64,000 bases of DNA from Kitasatospora aureofaciens (GCF_019192735.1 NZ_JAHTKP010000032.1:19809-83808); one strand, 5' to 3'; positions 17,515 to 26,210 are shown, counted from the first letter of the stretch. Translations and numbers: made by a program. The notes: a model not told the origin generated them from the letters alone.

Positions 17515-17840
17515 TCACGATGTGGAACCGGATTCTCACTTCTACGCCCGATCGGGTGATCCAACGTCCCCCTAGGGGGGATAATCGATCCCGGAACAAC
17601 GGACCTGAGGTACCTCCGGACAGCGTGCAAACTGCCGCAAACCCTCCCGTGACCTGGGAAGACCTGGTCTCGGGTGCGGCCAGTGCGCGCCACGTCACAC
17701 CGACGACGTATCGTCCAGCGGCAGAAACAGGTACCGTTAATGCTCCAAGGGACGGTCCTCCCCATTCGGGCAGGCCGCTCTTGGTCATGAACACGTGTCA
17801 GACTCGGGGCCGTGAGCCCCATCGTTGAGGGGGTCGACCC
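17515..17840. other. Upstream region of the DUF3073 gene
   Basis: No coding sequence is seen. It holds a short palindrome around CCTAGG (near 17573) and GGTACC (near 17610). It must contain the promoter of the DUF3073 gene, which is not preceded by another gene on this strand after the vdh terminator. I could not pick a convincing -35/-10 pair. Confidence 0.4.
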
Positions 17841-18101
17841 ATGGGGCGCGGCCGGGCCAAGGCCAAGCAGACGAAGGTCGCCCGCGAGCTGAAGTACAAC
17901 AGCGGCGGGTTCGACGCCAATCGCCTGTCCAGCGAGCTGGGCGTATCGCCCTCCACCACCCCGATCGAGCCTGAGCCGATCGAGGAAGAAGAGGACGACG
18001 ACCCGTACGCGGAGTACGCCGCTCGCTACGGCGACCTCGACGACGAGGACGACGACACCGAGCCGGGCACCGGGCCGTCGCAGGCCTCCCGCCGCTCGTA
18101 A
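17841..18101 (+). CDS. DUF3073 domain protein
   Basis: The 86-residue protein has a basic N-terminus (MGRGRAKAKQTKVARELKY), a YNSGGFDANRLSSELG motif typical of DUF3073, and a highly acidic C-terminal tail (IEEEEDDDPYAEYAARYGDL). The family is found in actinobacteria next to purM and has no established function. It is convergent with purM across a shared terminator. Confidence 0.92.
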   Translation: MGRGRAKAKQTKVARELKYNSGGFDANRLSSELGVSPSTTPIEPEPIEEEEDDDPYAEYAARYGDLDDEDDDTEPGTGPSQASRRS

Positions 18102-18207
18102 CCGCAGCTTCGCCGGACCGGTCCGGGCGCCCAGAGCGCCGGGCCGGTCTTCGGCGTTCCCGCGTACGGGCCGGCGCACGGTCGCGCCACCGGGCCGGCA
18201 GTGACGC

Positions 18208-18243
18208 GAGAGGGCCCCTCCGGAGCACCGGAGGGGCCCTCTC
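18208..18243. terminator. Bidirectional terminator between DUF3073 gene and purM
   Basis: A perfect 16-bp stem (18208-18223 with 18228-18243) with a 4-nt loop lies between two convergent genes, just 15 bp after the purM stop. Confidence 0.85.
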
Positions 18244-18258
18244 GACGTACGGGCCGGA

Positions 18259-19344
18259 TCAGCCCGCCGTGAAGCCCTCGTAGGCGTTGTAGAGCGCCGC
18301 GCCGCCCTCGTGCTCGTCGGTGCGCTCGACGATGTCGCCCAGCAGCCAGGCCTCGACGCCGCGGTCCTCCAGGACCGACAGCACGACGTCCACCGAGTCC
18401 GGCGGGACGACCGCGACCATGCCGACGCCCATGTTGAGCGTCTTCTCGATCTCCAGGGTGGCCACCTTGCCGACCTCGGCGACGGTCCGGAAGACCGGCA
18501 GCGGGGTCCAGGTGCCGCGGTCCAGGCGGGCGTGCAGGCCGGCCGGGATGACCCGGGCCAGGTTGGCCGCCAGGCCGCCGCCGGTGACGTGCGAGAAGGC
18601 GTGGATCTCGGTGGCGCGGGTGAGCGCCAGGCAGTCCAGCGAGTAGATCCGGGTCGGCTCCAGCAGCTCCTCGCCGAGGGTGCGGCCGAACTCCTCGACC
18701 TTGCGGTCCAGCTTCCAGCCGGCCTGGTTCAGCAGCACGTGGCGGACCAGCGAGTAACCGTTGGAGTGCAGGCCGGAGGCGGCCATCGCGATCACCACGT
18801 CGCCGGCCCGGACCCGGTCCGCGCCGAGCAGCGCGTCGGCCTCGACGACGCCGGTGCCGGCGCCCGCGACGTCGTACTCGTCCGGGCCCAGCAGGCCCGG
18901 GTGCTCGGCGGTCTCGCCACCGACCAGGGCGCAGCCGGCCAGCGCGCAGCCCTCGGCGATGCCCTTGACGATCGCGGCGACGCGCTCCGGCACGACCTTG
19001 CCGACGCAGATGTAGTCGGTCATGAACAGCGGCTCGGCGCCGCACACCACGAGGTCGTCCACGACCATGCCGACCAGGTCGTGGCCGATGGTGTCGTGCT
19101 TGTCCATGGCGGCGGCGATGGCCACCTTGGTCCCCACGCCGTCGGTGGCCGAGGCCAGCAGCGGCCGCTCGTAGTTCTTGAAGGCGGACGCGTCGAAGAG
19201 CCCGGCGAAGCCGCCGAGGCCGCCGACCACCTCGGGGCGGTTGGCCTTCTTCACCCACTGCTTCATGAGCTCGACGGCGCGGTCGCCGGCCTCGATGTCG
19301 ACGCCGGCGGCGGCGTAGGTGGCGCCGTTCTGGTTCGTGGTCAC
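18259..19344 (-). CDS. purM: Phosphoribosylformylglycinamidine cyclo-ligase (AIR synthetase)
   Basis: The 361-residue enzyme converts FGAM to AIR with ATP in de novo purine synthesis. Motifs: GVDIEAGDRAVELMK, the DASAFKNYERPLLASATDGVGTK region, HDLVGMVVDDLVVCGAEPLF, GGETAEHPG and SGLHSNGYSLVR. The GTG at 19344 is chosen because it follows AAAGGG and gives the usual family length; an upstream ATG would add 29 unconserved residues. purF lies upstream on the same strand with a hairpin in the 96-bp gap. Confidence 0.96.
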   Translation of the reverse strand: MTTNQNGATYAAAGVDIEAGDRAVELMKQWVKKANRPEVVGGLGGFAGLFDASAFKNYERPLLASATDGVGTKVAIAAAMDKHDTIGHDLVGMVVDDLVVCGAEPLFMTDYICVGKVVPERVAAIVKGIAEGCALAGCALVGGETAEHPGLLGPDEYDVAGAGTGVVEADALLGADRVRAGDVVIAMAASGLHSNGYSLVRHVLLNQAGWKLDRKVEEFGRTLGEELLEPTRIYSLDCLALTRATEIHAFSHVTGGGLAANLARVIPAGLHARLDRGTWTPLPVFRTVAEVGKVATLEIEKTLNMGVGMVAVVPPDSVDVVLSVLEDRGVEAWLLGDIVERTDEHEGGAALYNAYEGFTAG

Positions 19345-19403
19345 TGCGGTGCGGCCCTTTCGGGTCTGGTGGGGGGTGTTCGGAACACCGGGGGTGGGAA
19401 CAG

Positions 19404-19433
19404 CGGTGGGGCCCCGCCTGCGGGACCCCACCG
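19404..19433 (-). terminator. Hairpin between purF and purM
   Basis: CGGTGGGG (19404-19411) pairs with CCCCACCG (19426-19433), with further pairing inside. It lies 7 bp after the purF stop and could attenuate readthrough or stabilise purF mRNA in a purF-purM transcript. Confidence 0.6.
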
Positions 19434-19440
19434 TGGTTCG

Positions 19441-21021
19441 TTACGGGCGGCGCAGCGCGTCGGCCGCGCCCGCTCCGCCGAGCAGGGACTGGACGCCGTC
19501 CAGGTCGCTGCCCGTCGGCTTGCCGCGGACGGCCGGGGGCTGCTGGCCGCCCTTGATCTCGGCCTCCAGCAGGAGCTTGCCGAGCAGCGCCGGGTCCGGC
19601 AGCTCCATCGGGTACTCGCCGTCGAAGCAGGCCCGGCAGAGCCGGTCCTTGGGCTGCTTGGTGGCCTCGATCATGCCGTCGATCGAGATGTAGGCGAGCG
19701 AGTCGGCGCCGAGCGTGCGGCCGATCTCCTCGACGGTCATCCCGTTGGCGATCAGCTCCGCGCGGGTGGCGAAGTCGATGCCGAAGAAGCACGGCCACTT
19801 CACCGGCGGCGAGGAGATCCGGATGTGCACCTCGGCGGCGCCGGCCTCGCGCAGCATCCGCACCAGCGCGCGCTGGGTGTTGCCGCGGACAATCGAGTCG
19901 TCGACGACGACCAGGCGCTTGCCGGCGATGACCTCGCGCAGCGGGTTCAGCTTGAGTCGGATGCCGAGTTGGCGGATGGTCTGGCTGGGCTGGATGAAGG
20001 TGCGGCCCACGTAGGCGTTCTTCACCAGGCCCGAGCCGTACGGGATGCCGCTGGCCTCGGCGTAGCCGATCGCGGCGGGGGTGCCGGACTCGGGCGTCGC
20101 TATCACCAGGTCGGCCTCGACCGGGGCCTCCTGCGCCAGCCTGCGGCCCATCTCCACGCGGGAGAGGTGGACGTTGCGGCCGGCGATGGAGGTGTCGGGG
20201 CGGGCCAGGTAGACGTACTCGAACACGCAGCCCTTGGGCTTCGCCTCGGCGAAGCGGGAGGTGCGCATGCCGTTCTCGTCGATGGCGATGAGCTCGCCGG
20301 GCTCGACCTCACGGATGAAGGAGGCGCCGCAGATGTCCAGCGCCGCCGTCTCGGAGGCGACCACCCAGCCGCGCTCCAGCCGGCCGAGCACCAGCGGACG
20401 GATGCCCTGCGGGTCGCGGGCGGCGTAGAGCGTGTGCTCGTCCATGAAGACGAGCGAGAACGCGCCCTTGACCTTGGGCAGCACGACCTTGGCCGTCTCC
20501 TCGATGGAGAGGTCCGGGTGGCCGGCGAGCAGCGCGGTCACCAGGTCGGTGTCGTTGGTCGCGGCGGTCCGGCCGGAGCGGGAGACGTGCTCCTCACCGG
20601 GCAGTTCGGCGACCATGGCCGCCAGTTCGGCGGTGTTCACCAGGTTTCCGTTGTGCCCGAGGGCCAGCGAACCGTGCACGGTCGCCCGGAAGGTCGGCTG
20701 GGCGTTCTCCCAGACCGAGGAACCGGTGGTCGAGTAGCGGGCGTGTCCGACGGCGATATGCCCGTGCAACGACCCCAGCGAGGCCTCGTCGAAGACCTGG
20801 GAGACGAGTCCCATGTCCTTGAAGACGAGAATCTGGGAGCCGTTGCTCACTGCGATGCCCGCGGATTCCTGACCGCGGTGCTGCAGGGCGTAAAGGCCGA
20901 AGAACGTGAGCTTGGCGACCTCCTCGCCGGGAGCCCAGACACCGAAGACGCCACAAGCGTCCTGGGGGCCTTTCTCGCCGGGAAGAAGATCGTGGTTGAG
21001 TCTTCCGTCACCACGTGGCAC
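19441..21021 (-). CDS. purF: Amidophosphoribosyltransferase
   Basis: The 526-residue enzyme performs the first committed step of purine synthesis: PRPP and glutamine to phosphoribosylamine. It is a class-II glutamine amidotransferase: GEKGPQDA is followed by the catalytic Cys of CGVFGVWAP, so a ~22-residue propeptide is removed. Further motifs are LYALQHRGQESAGIA and the PRPP loop VVVDDSIVRGNTQRALV. The GTG at 21021 is chosen. An ATG at 21096 would add 25 unusual residues. TAGACT ends seven bases before this GTG and no good ribosome site exists, suggesting a leaderless transcript. Confidence 0.95.
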   Translation of the reverse strand: MPRGDGRLNHDLLPGEKGPQDACGVFGVWAPGEEVAKLTFFGLYALQHRGQESAGIAVSNGSQILVFKDMGLVSQVFDEASLGSLHGHIAVGHARYSTTGSSVWENAQPTFRATVHGSLALGHNGNLVNTAELAAMVAELPGEEHVSRSGRTAATNDTDLVTALLAGHPDLSIEETAKVVLPKVKGAFSLVFMDEHTLYAARDPQGIRPLVLGRLERGWVVASETAALDICGASFIREVEPGELIAIDENGMRTSRFAEAKPKGCVFEYVYLARPDTSIAGRNVHLSRVEMGRRLAQEAPVEADLVIATPESGTPAAIGYAEASGIPYGSGLVKNAYVGRTFIQPSQTIRQLGIRLKLNPLREVIAGKRLVVVDDSIVRGNTQRALVRMLREAGAAEVHIRISSPPVKWPCFFGIDFATRAELIANGMTVEEIGRTLGADSLAYISIDGMIEATKQPKDRLCRACFDGEYPMELPDPALLGKLLLEAEIKGGQQPPAVRGKPTGSDLDGVQSLLGGAGAADALRRP

Positions 21022-21028
21022 GCCTTCG

Positions 21029-21034
21029 AGTCTA
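21029..21034 (-). promoter_or_regulatory. Candidate -10 of a leaderless purF promoter
   Basis: On the minus strand TAGACT (TANNNT type) is separated by exactly seven bases from the purF GTG. That is the spacing at which transcription starts on the first base of the start codon. Confidence 0.5.
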
Positions 21035-21344
21035 GGGCAGTTGGCACAGGCTTCCGGAACCCGGGATGCCGGGATTGTTGGGCGATCGGTCGGCAACGCG
21101 CGTAGACAAAACCCCTTACCGGGTGGGGATTTCGGGGCGCGGAATTCCGGCGCGCGCCGATTCGCCTTGCGGTTCGCGCCCGTTGGCGTAATCCGCGTGC
21201 GAAGCGCCGGGTGTCGGGGCCGCGGCGAACGTGAGCCTGCTCACCCGGGGTTCACGCGGGCTTCACGGGTCGGTTGACGGGGTGATTGGCGGCCCGGCGG
21301 CTCGGCTTGGCGGCTCGGCTCACGGCTCCGTTCGCGGCCCGGCT
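21035..21344. other. Spacer between purF and the lipid-kinase-like gene
   Basis: No gene is seen. An imperfect hairpin (AAACCCC...GGTGGGGATTT, about 21111-21132) may lie in the purF control region. A degenerate direct repeat (GGCGGCTCGGCT) occurs near 21298-21320, just after the lipid-kinase stop. Confidence 0.4.
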
Positions 21345-22190
21345 TCACGCCGCGGGCAGGAGGAGGCCCCAGGCGCCCGGGTGCACCGTCCAGGTGCGGG
21401 CGCGGACCGGGCCGACCGGGTGACCGTCCGCCTCGTAGCCGAAGCCGCGCCCGACCACCGAGACGCTCGCGGCGCGGGCCCGCACGAGCGCGCCGGACGC
21501 ACGGACGACGATCTCCATCACGCCCGTCCCGTCCGACTCGCCGGACGGCAGCGTGACCTGCACCAGCCGCACCGGCCGGTGGACGTCGGCGAGCAGCCGG
21601 CCGTCGGCCTCGACCCGGATCCGGGAACTGTGCTCGGCCGGCTCGGGGGTGAGTACGGTCCCCTGCTCGGCCGCAGCGAGTTTCGCCCATAGCGAACGCC
21701 AGCCACCCGGGCGCCCGGCCAGTCGCCGCGTCCCGACCCCGGAGATCCGCACCCCGCCGAGCGCGACCCCGCCACCGTCGTCCACCAGCAGGTCCAGCTT
21801 CCGCGGCGCACCCGACAGCACCGCCCGCGCCGCCGGCACCGGCTCCGCCGGCACGCCGAGCGCGCGGGCGGTGGCCAGGTCCTCCGACCGGCCGACCGGA
21901 ACCATGCCCACCGGATCCGTTCCCAGCTCACGGTGGCGATGCAGGGCTTGCAGGACCCGCTGCAGAGCAAGATCGGAACCGATCACCACCGGTCTCCGTC
22001 GACCCCGGTGCGAAAGCACTCGGTCGAGTTCGGATGTGCTCTCCGGATACACCACCTTGACGTCCGCACCCCCGCAAAGCACGTCCTTCGCGATCCGCAC
22101 CGACTCGCCGTCGGCCTGCCGGGCCGCCGGGTCGAGGAGCAGCAGGAGCGGCTCGGGGCCGCCGGTTGCAGGCGTGGACAGGGACGACAC
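21345..22190 (-). CDS. Diacylglycerol kinase catalytic-domain protein (YegS/DgkB-like)
   Basis: The 281-residue soluble protein resembles bacterial lipid kinases. It has an N-terminal nucleotide-binding half (LLLLLDPAARQADGESVRIA...VVIGSDLALQRVLQALH; GMVPVGRSEDLATARALG in the place of the usual GTxNDFA motif) and a beta-rich C-terminal half (ADGHPVGPVRARTWTVHPGAW). The canonical GGDGT motif is degenerate, so catalytic activity is uncertain. The GTG at 22190 follows GAGGAAGGA. It is divergent from purA. Confidence 0.8.
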   Translation of the reverse strand: MSSLSTPATGGPEPLLLLLDPAARQADGESVRIAKDVLCGGADVKVVYPESTSELDRVLSHRGRRRPVVIGSDLALQRVLQALHRHRELGTDPVGMVPVGRSEDLATARALGVPAEPVPAARAVLSGAPRKLDLLVDDGGGVALGGVRISGVGTRRLAGRPGGWRSLWAKLAAAEQGTVLTPEPAEHSSRIRVEADGRLLADVHRPVRLVQVTLPSGESDGTGVMEIVVRASGALVRARAASVSVVGRGFGYEADGHPVGPVRARTWTVHPGAWGLLLPAA

Positions 22191-22316
22191 GACCGGTCCT
22201 TCCTCAGGTAATCTCTCGGTGCAAGAGCCCCTTGCGCTACTGCGCCAGGGGCTTCGTCTATCTCGGGGCAGACTGCGGCCTACGCAGGATGCCCCAACCG
22301 GAAGGGGTGTACGCCT

Positions 22317-23600
22317 GTGCCGGCACTCGTGCTCGTTGGCGCTCAGTGGGGAGACGAGGGCAAGGGGAAGGCGACCGACCTCCTCGGCGGCTCCGTCGAC
22401 TACGTCGTCCGCTACCAGGGCGGCAACAACGCCGGTCACACGGTGGTCATCGGTGACCAGAAGTATGCCCTGCACCTGCTCCCTTCCGGCATCCTCAGCC
22501 CGAATGTGACGCCGGTGATCGGCAACGGCGTCGTCATCGACCCGGGCGTGCTGCTCTCCGAGCTCAACGGCCTGAACGAGCGCGGCATCGACACCTCCAA
22601 GCTGCTGATCTCGGGCAACGCCCACCTGATCACGCCGTACCACCGCACCCTGGACAAGGTCACCGAGCGCTTCCTGGGCAAGCGCCGGATCGGCACCACC
22701 GGCCGCGGCATCGGCCCGACCTACGCGGACAAGATCAACCGCGTCGGCATCCGGGTCCAGGACCTGTTCGACGAGTCGATCCTGCGCCAGAAGATCGAGG
22801 CGGCGCTGCACGACAAGAACCAGGTCCTGGTCAAGCTCTACAACCGCCGCGCCATCCCGGCCGAGCTGGTCGTCGAGGAGTACCTCGGCTACGCGGAGAA
22901 GATCAAGCCCTTCCTCGCCGACACCACCCTCGTCCTGGACGAGGCCCTGAAGGCCAACAAGGTGGTCCTGCTGGAGGGCGGCCAGGGCACCCTGCTCGAC
23001 GTCGACCACGGCACGTACCCCTTCGTGACCTCGTCGAACCCGACCGCGGGCGGCGCCTGCACCGGCGCCGGCATCGGCCCGACCAAGATCGACCGGGTCA
23101 TCGGCATCCTCAAGGCCTACACCACCCGCGTCGGCTCCGGCCCGTTCCCGACCGAGCTGCTGGACGAGGACGGCGAGGCCCTGCGCCGCATCGGCGGCGA
23201 GCGCGGCGTCACCACCGGCCGCGACCGCCGCTGCGGCTGGTTCGACGCCGTCATCGCGCGCTACGCGACCCGGGTCAACGGCCTCACCGACTTCTTCCTC
23301 ACCAAGCTCGACGTGCTGACTGGCTGGGAGCAGATCCCGGTCTGCGTCGCGTACGAGATCGACGGGCAGCGGGTCGAGGAACTCCCCTACAACCAGTCGG
23401 ACTTCCACCACGCCAAGCCGATCTACGAGACGCTGCCGGGCTGGAACGAAGACATCAGCAAGGCCAAGACCTTCGCCGACCTGCCGAAGAACGCGCAGGC
23501 GTACGTGAAGGCGCTGGAGGAGATGTCCGGCGCGCCGATCTCCGCCATCGGCGTCGGCCCGGGCCGGGACGAGACGATCCAGATCAACTCGTTCATCTGA
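22317..23600 (+). CDS. purA: Adenylosuccinate synthetase
   Basis: The 427-residue GTP-dependent enzyme converts IMP and aspartate to adenylosuccinate, the first step to AMP. Motifs: VGAQWGDEGKGKATD at the N-terminus, GGNNAGHT, GTTGRGIGPTYADK, the GAPG-type EGGQGTLLDVDHGTYPFVT segment and TTGRDRRCGW. The length is typical. The start is GTG at 22317 with GGAAGGGG upstream. A terminator follows 15 bp after the stop. Confidence 0.97.
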   Translation: MPALVLVGAQWGDEGKGKATDLLGGSVDYVVRYQGGNNAGHTVVIGDQKYALHLLPSGILSPNVTPVIGNGVVIDPGVLLSELNGLNERGIDTSKLLISGNAHLITPYHRTLDKVTERFLGKRRIGTTGRGIGPTYADKINRVGIRVQDLFDESILRQKIEAALHDKNQVLVKLYNRRAIPAELVVEEYLGYAEKIKPFLADTTLVLDEALKANKVVLLEGGQGTLLDVDHGTYPFVTSSNPTAGGACTGAGIGPTKIDRVIGILKAYTTRVGSGPFPTELLDEDGEALRRIGGERGVTTGRDRRCGWFDAVIARYATRVNGLTDFFLTKLDVLTGWEQIPVCVAYEIDGQRVEELPYNQSDFHHAKPIYETLPGWNEDISKAKTFADLPKNAQAYVKALEEMSGAPISAIGVGPGRDETIQINSFI

Positions 23601-23615
23601 GCCTGAACCTCTTCG

Positions 23616-23647
23616 AGGGCCCTGTGGGATCCATCCCGCAGGGCCCT
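23616..23647 (+). terminator. purA terminator
   Basis: AGGGCCCTGTGGGAT (23616-23630) pairs with ATCCCGCAGGGCCCT (23633-23647), with one G-T pair, and T-rich sequence follows. Confidence 0.85.
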
Positions 23648-23669
23648 TCGCCTTGCCTCGCCCCTTTTT

Positions 23670-23702
23670 GCACTAGCACATAAATCCATTGCGTCTAGTG
23701 CA
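23670..23702 (+). promoter_or_regulatory. Operator-like dyad upstream of a GNAT gene
   Basis: TGCACTAG (23670-23677) and CTAGTGCA (23695-23702) form a perfect 8-17-8 inverted repeat ending 22 bases before the acetyltransferase start. The two half-sites are a helical pitch and a half apart, as for a dimeric repressor such as a GntR-family protein. No such regulator gene is adjacent. Confidence 0.6.
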
Positions 23703-23724
23703 GAGTGGCGCTACCTTGCGGATC

Positions 23725-24327
23725 ATGACCGCGAAGCTGCCCGCGCCCGTCACCCTGACCGGCCGCCATGTCCGCCTGGAGCCCCTCGGGCGCCACCACG
23801 TCCCCGACCTCTGGGCCGCCGTCGGACCGGATCCCGAGGTCTGGCGGTGGATCCCCTTCCTCCCGCCCACGACCGAGGAGGAGTTGGGCGCGATCATCGA
23901 TCACCGCCTCGGCGAGATCGCGGCCGGGGCGGCGGTGAAGTTCGCCGTCGTCGAGGTGGCGAGCGGCAAGGCCGTCGGCATCACCGGCTTCTACGACTTC
24001 AGCGCGGTGGACGAGCTGGTCGAGATCGGCGGCACCTGGTACGCGCAGTCGGTGTGGCGGACGGCCGTGAACTCCGAGTCGAAGCTGCTGCTCCTGCAGT
24101 ACGCGTTCGAGGACTTGGGCATGGGCCGGGTGTGCTGGAAGACGGACGCGCTCAACGACCGCTCCCGCAACGCGATCCTGCGCCTCGGCGCCCAGTACGA
24201 GGGCACGTTCCGCCGCCACAAGCTCCGCGCCAACGGCATCTGGCGCGACACCGCCTATTTCTCGATGCTCGCCGACGAGTGGCCGGCCGCCAAGTCCCGG
24301 CTCACCGAGCGGCTTTCACTCGGCTGA
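23725..24327 (+). CDS. GNAT family N-acetyltransferase (RimJ/RimL type)
   Basis: The 200-residue enzyme has the RimL-type pattern: LTGRHVRLEPLGRHHVPDLW at the start, VGITGFYDFSAVDELVEIGG, an acetyl-CoA loop region around WRTAVNSESKLLLLQYAFEDL and a C-terminal NAILRLGAQYEGTFRRHKL. It likely acetylates an amine on a protein, drug or small molecule. The ATG at 23725 is used. An in-frame upstream ATG overlaps the operator-like dyad and is less likely. Its 3' end overlaps a small antisense gene by about 70 bp. Confidence 0.88.
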   Translation: MTAKLPAPVTLTGRHVRLEPLGRHHVPDLWAAVGPDPEVWRWIPFLPPTTEEELGAIIDHRLGEIAAGAAVKFAVVEVASGKAVGITGFYDFSAVDELVEIGGTWYAQSVWRTAVNSESKLLLLQYAFEDLGMGRVCWKTDALNDRSRNAILRLGAQYEGTFRRHKLRANGIWRDTAYFSMLADEWPAAKSRLTERLSLG

Positions 24328-24395
24328 TTGCCTACCCGCCACGTCACCCAGCCCACGAAGACGAGCGCGACGAGCAACGACACCAGCCCGATCAC
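24255..24395 (-). CDS. Small single-TM protein A (46 aa), coupled to the ATPase gene
   Basis: This tiny gene reads VIGLVSLLVALVFVGW as one membrane helix near the N-terminus, then a ~28-residue basic/Ser-rich tail ending in SASIEK. Its GTG overlaps the stop of the HATPase gene in GTGA. It aligns with the small protein at 30648-30803 over 41 residues with one gap; I count about 20 identities, including FVGW, QP, RS and DLAA. Both copies lie divergently upstream of a WhiJ-like HTH/DUF397 locus. The family and role are unknown to me. The overlap with the 3' end of the GNAT gene is the main reason for doubt. Confidence 0.6.
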   Translation of the reverse strand: MIGLVSLLVALVFVGWVTWRVGNQPSESRSVSRDLAAGHSSASIEK

Positions 24396-24811
24396 GTGCG
24401 CCCCACCTTCGCCACGGCCCACACCGCCTTGCCGTAGCTTCCGATGACCTCGACACCCCACTCCTCCGAGAGCGCGTCGACGATGTCCAGGCCCCGGCCG
24501 CTCGCCCGCGAGTCGTCCGGGGCCTGCCGCTGGAGCGGATCGCCCGAGGCGTCGGAGACGGTGATGTGCAGCTTCCCGCCCCGGAGTTCGAGTACTACGG
24601 TCGGCCGCCCCTCCCCGTGGACCAGCGCATTGGTCACCAACTCGGAGACGATCAGACACGCCGAGTCGCCGTCCAGCCCGATGGTTCGGAGAACGTCCCG
24701 GAGGAGTCGCCGGATCGGCCCGACCATCCCGGGAAGGGCGGGCGGCGAGAGGTCCAGCCTGAACTCGGAGACCAGAGAGGCCCTTGAGGGACGGAAAGAT
24801 GGAAGGCACAT
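24392..24811 (-). CDS. Anti-sigma-factor-type ATP-binding protein (HATPase_c_2)
   Basis: The 139-residue GHKL ATPase domain stands alone. It has an N-box in ACLIVSELVTNALVHGEG, a G1-like DASGDPLQ and a G2 GRGLDIVDAL. It resembles SpoIIAB/RsbW-like kinases and the AbaA-locus ATPases of streptomycetes. It may phosphorylate or sequester a partner in signalling. The ATG at 24811 follows CTGGAG and excludes a Cys-rich upstream extension. It is divergent from the WhiJ-like regulator at 25053, an arrangement reported for abaA/whiJ-type loci. Confidence 0.88.
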   Translation of the reverse strand: MCLPSFRPSRASLVSEFRLDLSPPALPGMVGPIRRLLRDVLRTIGLDGDSACLIVSELVTNALVHGEGRPTVVLELRGGKLHITVSDASGDPLQRQAPDDSRASGRGLDIVDALSEEWGVEVIGSYGKAVWAVAKVGRT

Positions 24812-24994
24812 GACTGTCTCCAGCCCTGAGTTGAGAGGAATGTACCCACACGAGAAGAGGTCACCCGTGGCCTGCCCCCGCCGACGGCGAAGAGGACAGG
24901 CGTCGGCAGCCTGCACCCTCACACCCGGAGTGCACTTGGATCCGATCAACACTCAGTAGTCGATCCGACACTCAAGGTAAAGCCAACCCCCTCA

Positions 24995-25010
24995 TGAGTG
25001 CAACCACTCA
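24995..25010. promoter_or_regulatory. GAGTG...CACTC dyad upstream of WhiJ-like regulator 1
   Basis: TGAGTG-CAAC-CACTCA is a perfect dyad in the divergent promoter region, 42 bp before the regulator's GTG. Additional GAGTG copies follow immediately (near 25014). A matching dyad (GAGTG-6-CACTC) lies upstream of regulator 2 at 30999-31014. Confidence 0.6.
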
Positions 25011-25052
25011 CAAGAGTGACGCTACGGTGAGTCCCGGGGCGGGTGGCGCTGC

Positions 25053-25997
25053 GTGACCCACACGCGCGACACTGCCGGTGCCACGGGAAGGGAACGGACT
25101 TTGGCTCTGCGAGCGCACATCAGCGAACGCCAGCGGCGGTATGGCGCCGAGGTGCGCCGACTCCGCTTGAATGCCGATGTGGCGGTTCAGGCAGCCGCAG
25201 CCCATGTCGGCATGCGCGGCCCCCAGCTCAACCACATCGAAGCCGCACGCACCGGGCTCGACGAGACCAGGATGCGTTCACTGGCTGAGTTGTACGGCTG
25301 CACGGATGAGGAGTACCTGGCCACGCTGGCAGCGCTCGGTGCCAGCGACGGTAAGGGCTGGTGGAACGCCCACAAGCGGCGCGTTCCCGCCTTCGCGCTG
25401 GACCTCGCCGAACTGGAGCACTGGTCGAGCAGGGCCTACCTCAACTACGAGACGTTCCTGGTCCCAGGCCTGCTCCAGACCCCGGGCTACATGCACCAGC
25501 TCTTCGAGACGAGCGAAGCTCCACTCTCGCCCGAACAACGCGAAGACACCGTGTTCTTCCGTCTCCAGAGACAGCGGATCCTGGACGGGCCAACGGACTT
25601 CCATTTCGTGATCCACGAGGCCGCCCTTCTGATGTCCTTCGCAGGTGTTGACGTGATGCGCCACCAGCTCACCCATCTGCTTGCGGTATCCGAAAGACCG
25701 AACGTGACCATCCAGGTCTTCCCGTTCAGCGCGAAGGCGACCCCGCCGTACAGCGGCCCCTTTCTCATCACCCAACCTGCTTCAGTCGACCTCTCGACCG
25801 TCGTCATCGACAGCCCAGGCGAGCCGGCCTTCCATGACCTGCCCGAGACCGTGAGGAAGTTCAGAGATCGGTTCAATGATCTCCGCCGACTGGCGCTGTG
25901 CCCCGGAAGCTCAGCGACGTCATCCGCTCCTCACTCGCAGCGGGACTCCTGGGCAGTGATCCAACACATCAAGCACGGACTCGAATTGGAGAGGTAG
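25053..25997 (+). CDS. WhiJ-like XRE-family regulator with DUF5753 domain (1)
   Basis: The 314-residue protein has an N-terminal HTH (YGAEVRRLRLNADVAVQAAA then GMRGPQLNHIEAART) and a DUF5753 domain with YETFLVPGLLQTPGYM, RLQRQRIL and IHEAALLMSFAG. These proteins control development or secondary metabolism in streptomycetes and normally act with a DUF397 partner, which is encoded 2 bp downstream of the stop. The GTG at 25053 is taken as the start. It is divergent from the ATPase and small TM gene. Confidence 0.92.
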   Translation: MTHTRDTAGATGRERTLALRAHISERQRRYGAEVRRLRLNADVAVQAAAAHVGMRGPQLNHIEAARTGLDETRMRSLAELYGCTDEEYLATLAALGASDGKGWWNAHKRRVPAFALDLAELEHWSSRAYLNYETFLVPGLLQTPGYMHQLFETSEAPLSPEQREDTVFFRLQRQRILDGPTDFHFVIHEAALLMSFAGVDVMRHQLTHLLAVSERPNVTIQVFPFSAKATPPYSGPFLITQPASVDLSTVVIDSPGEPAFHDLPETVRKFRDRFNDLRRLALCPGSSATSSAPHSQRDSWAVIQHIKHGLELER

Positions 25998-25999
25998 CC

Positions 26000-26200
26000 A
26001 TGCCGCGAAACTGGCAGAAGTCGACCAGCAGTTCCCAGGACGGCGGAAACTCGGTAGAGGTCTCCGTCAACGACCAGGGCCTGATCGAGGTCCGCGAGTC
26101 CGCCGCACCCAACTCGGTCATCGTCACCACCCCCGTGAAGTTCGCCCTCTGGATCGAAGGCGTCAAGCGCGGCGAGTTCGACCACTTCGGCAAGGCGTAG
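26000..26200 (+). CDS. DUF397 protein (1a)
   Basis: The 66-residue protein shows the DUF397 pattern: NWQKSTSSSQDGGNSVEVSV, then IEVRESAAPNSVIVTTP and FALWIEGVKRGEFDHF. DUF397 proteins are the small partners of WhiJ-like regulators, thought to modulate their DNA binding. GGAGAGG precedes the ATG, which lies 2 bp after the regulator's stop. A second copy and a near-identical terminator follow. Confidence 0.93.
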   Translation: MPRNWQKSTSSSQDGGNSVEVSVNDQGLIEVRESAAPNSVIVTTPVKFALWIEGVKRGEFDHFGKA

Positions 26201-26210
26201 CGAATCGTTC

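Noticed and set aside
15183..17828. 881-residue plus-strand frame across the hypothetical gene and vdh
   Set aside because: Pro/Ala/Arg-rich shadow; vdh is in another frame on the same strand with full catalytic motifs.
18310..21105. 931-residue plus-strand frame across purM and purF
   Set aside because: It is the complement-strand shadow of two clear enzymes and has no domain features.
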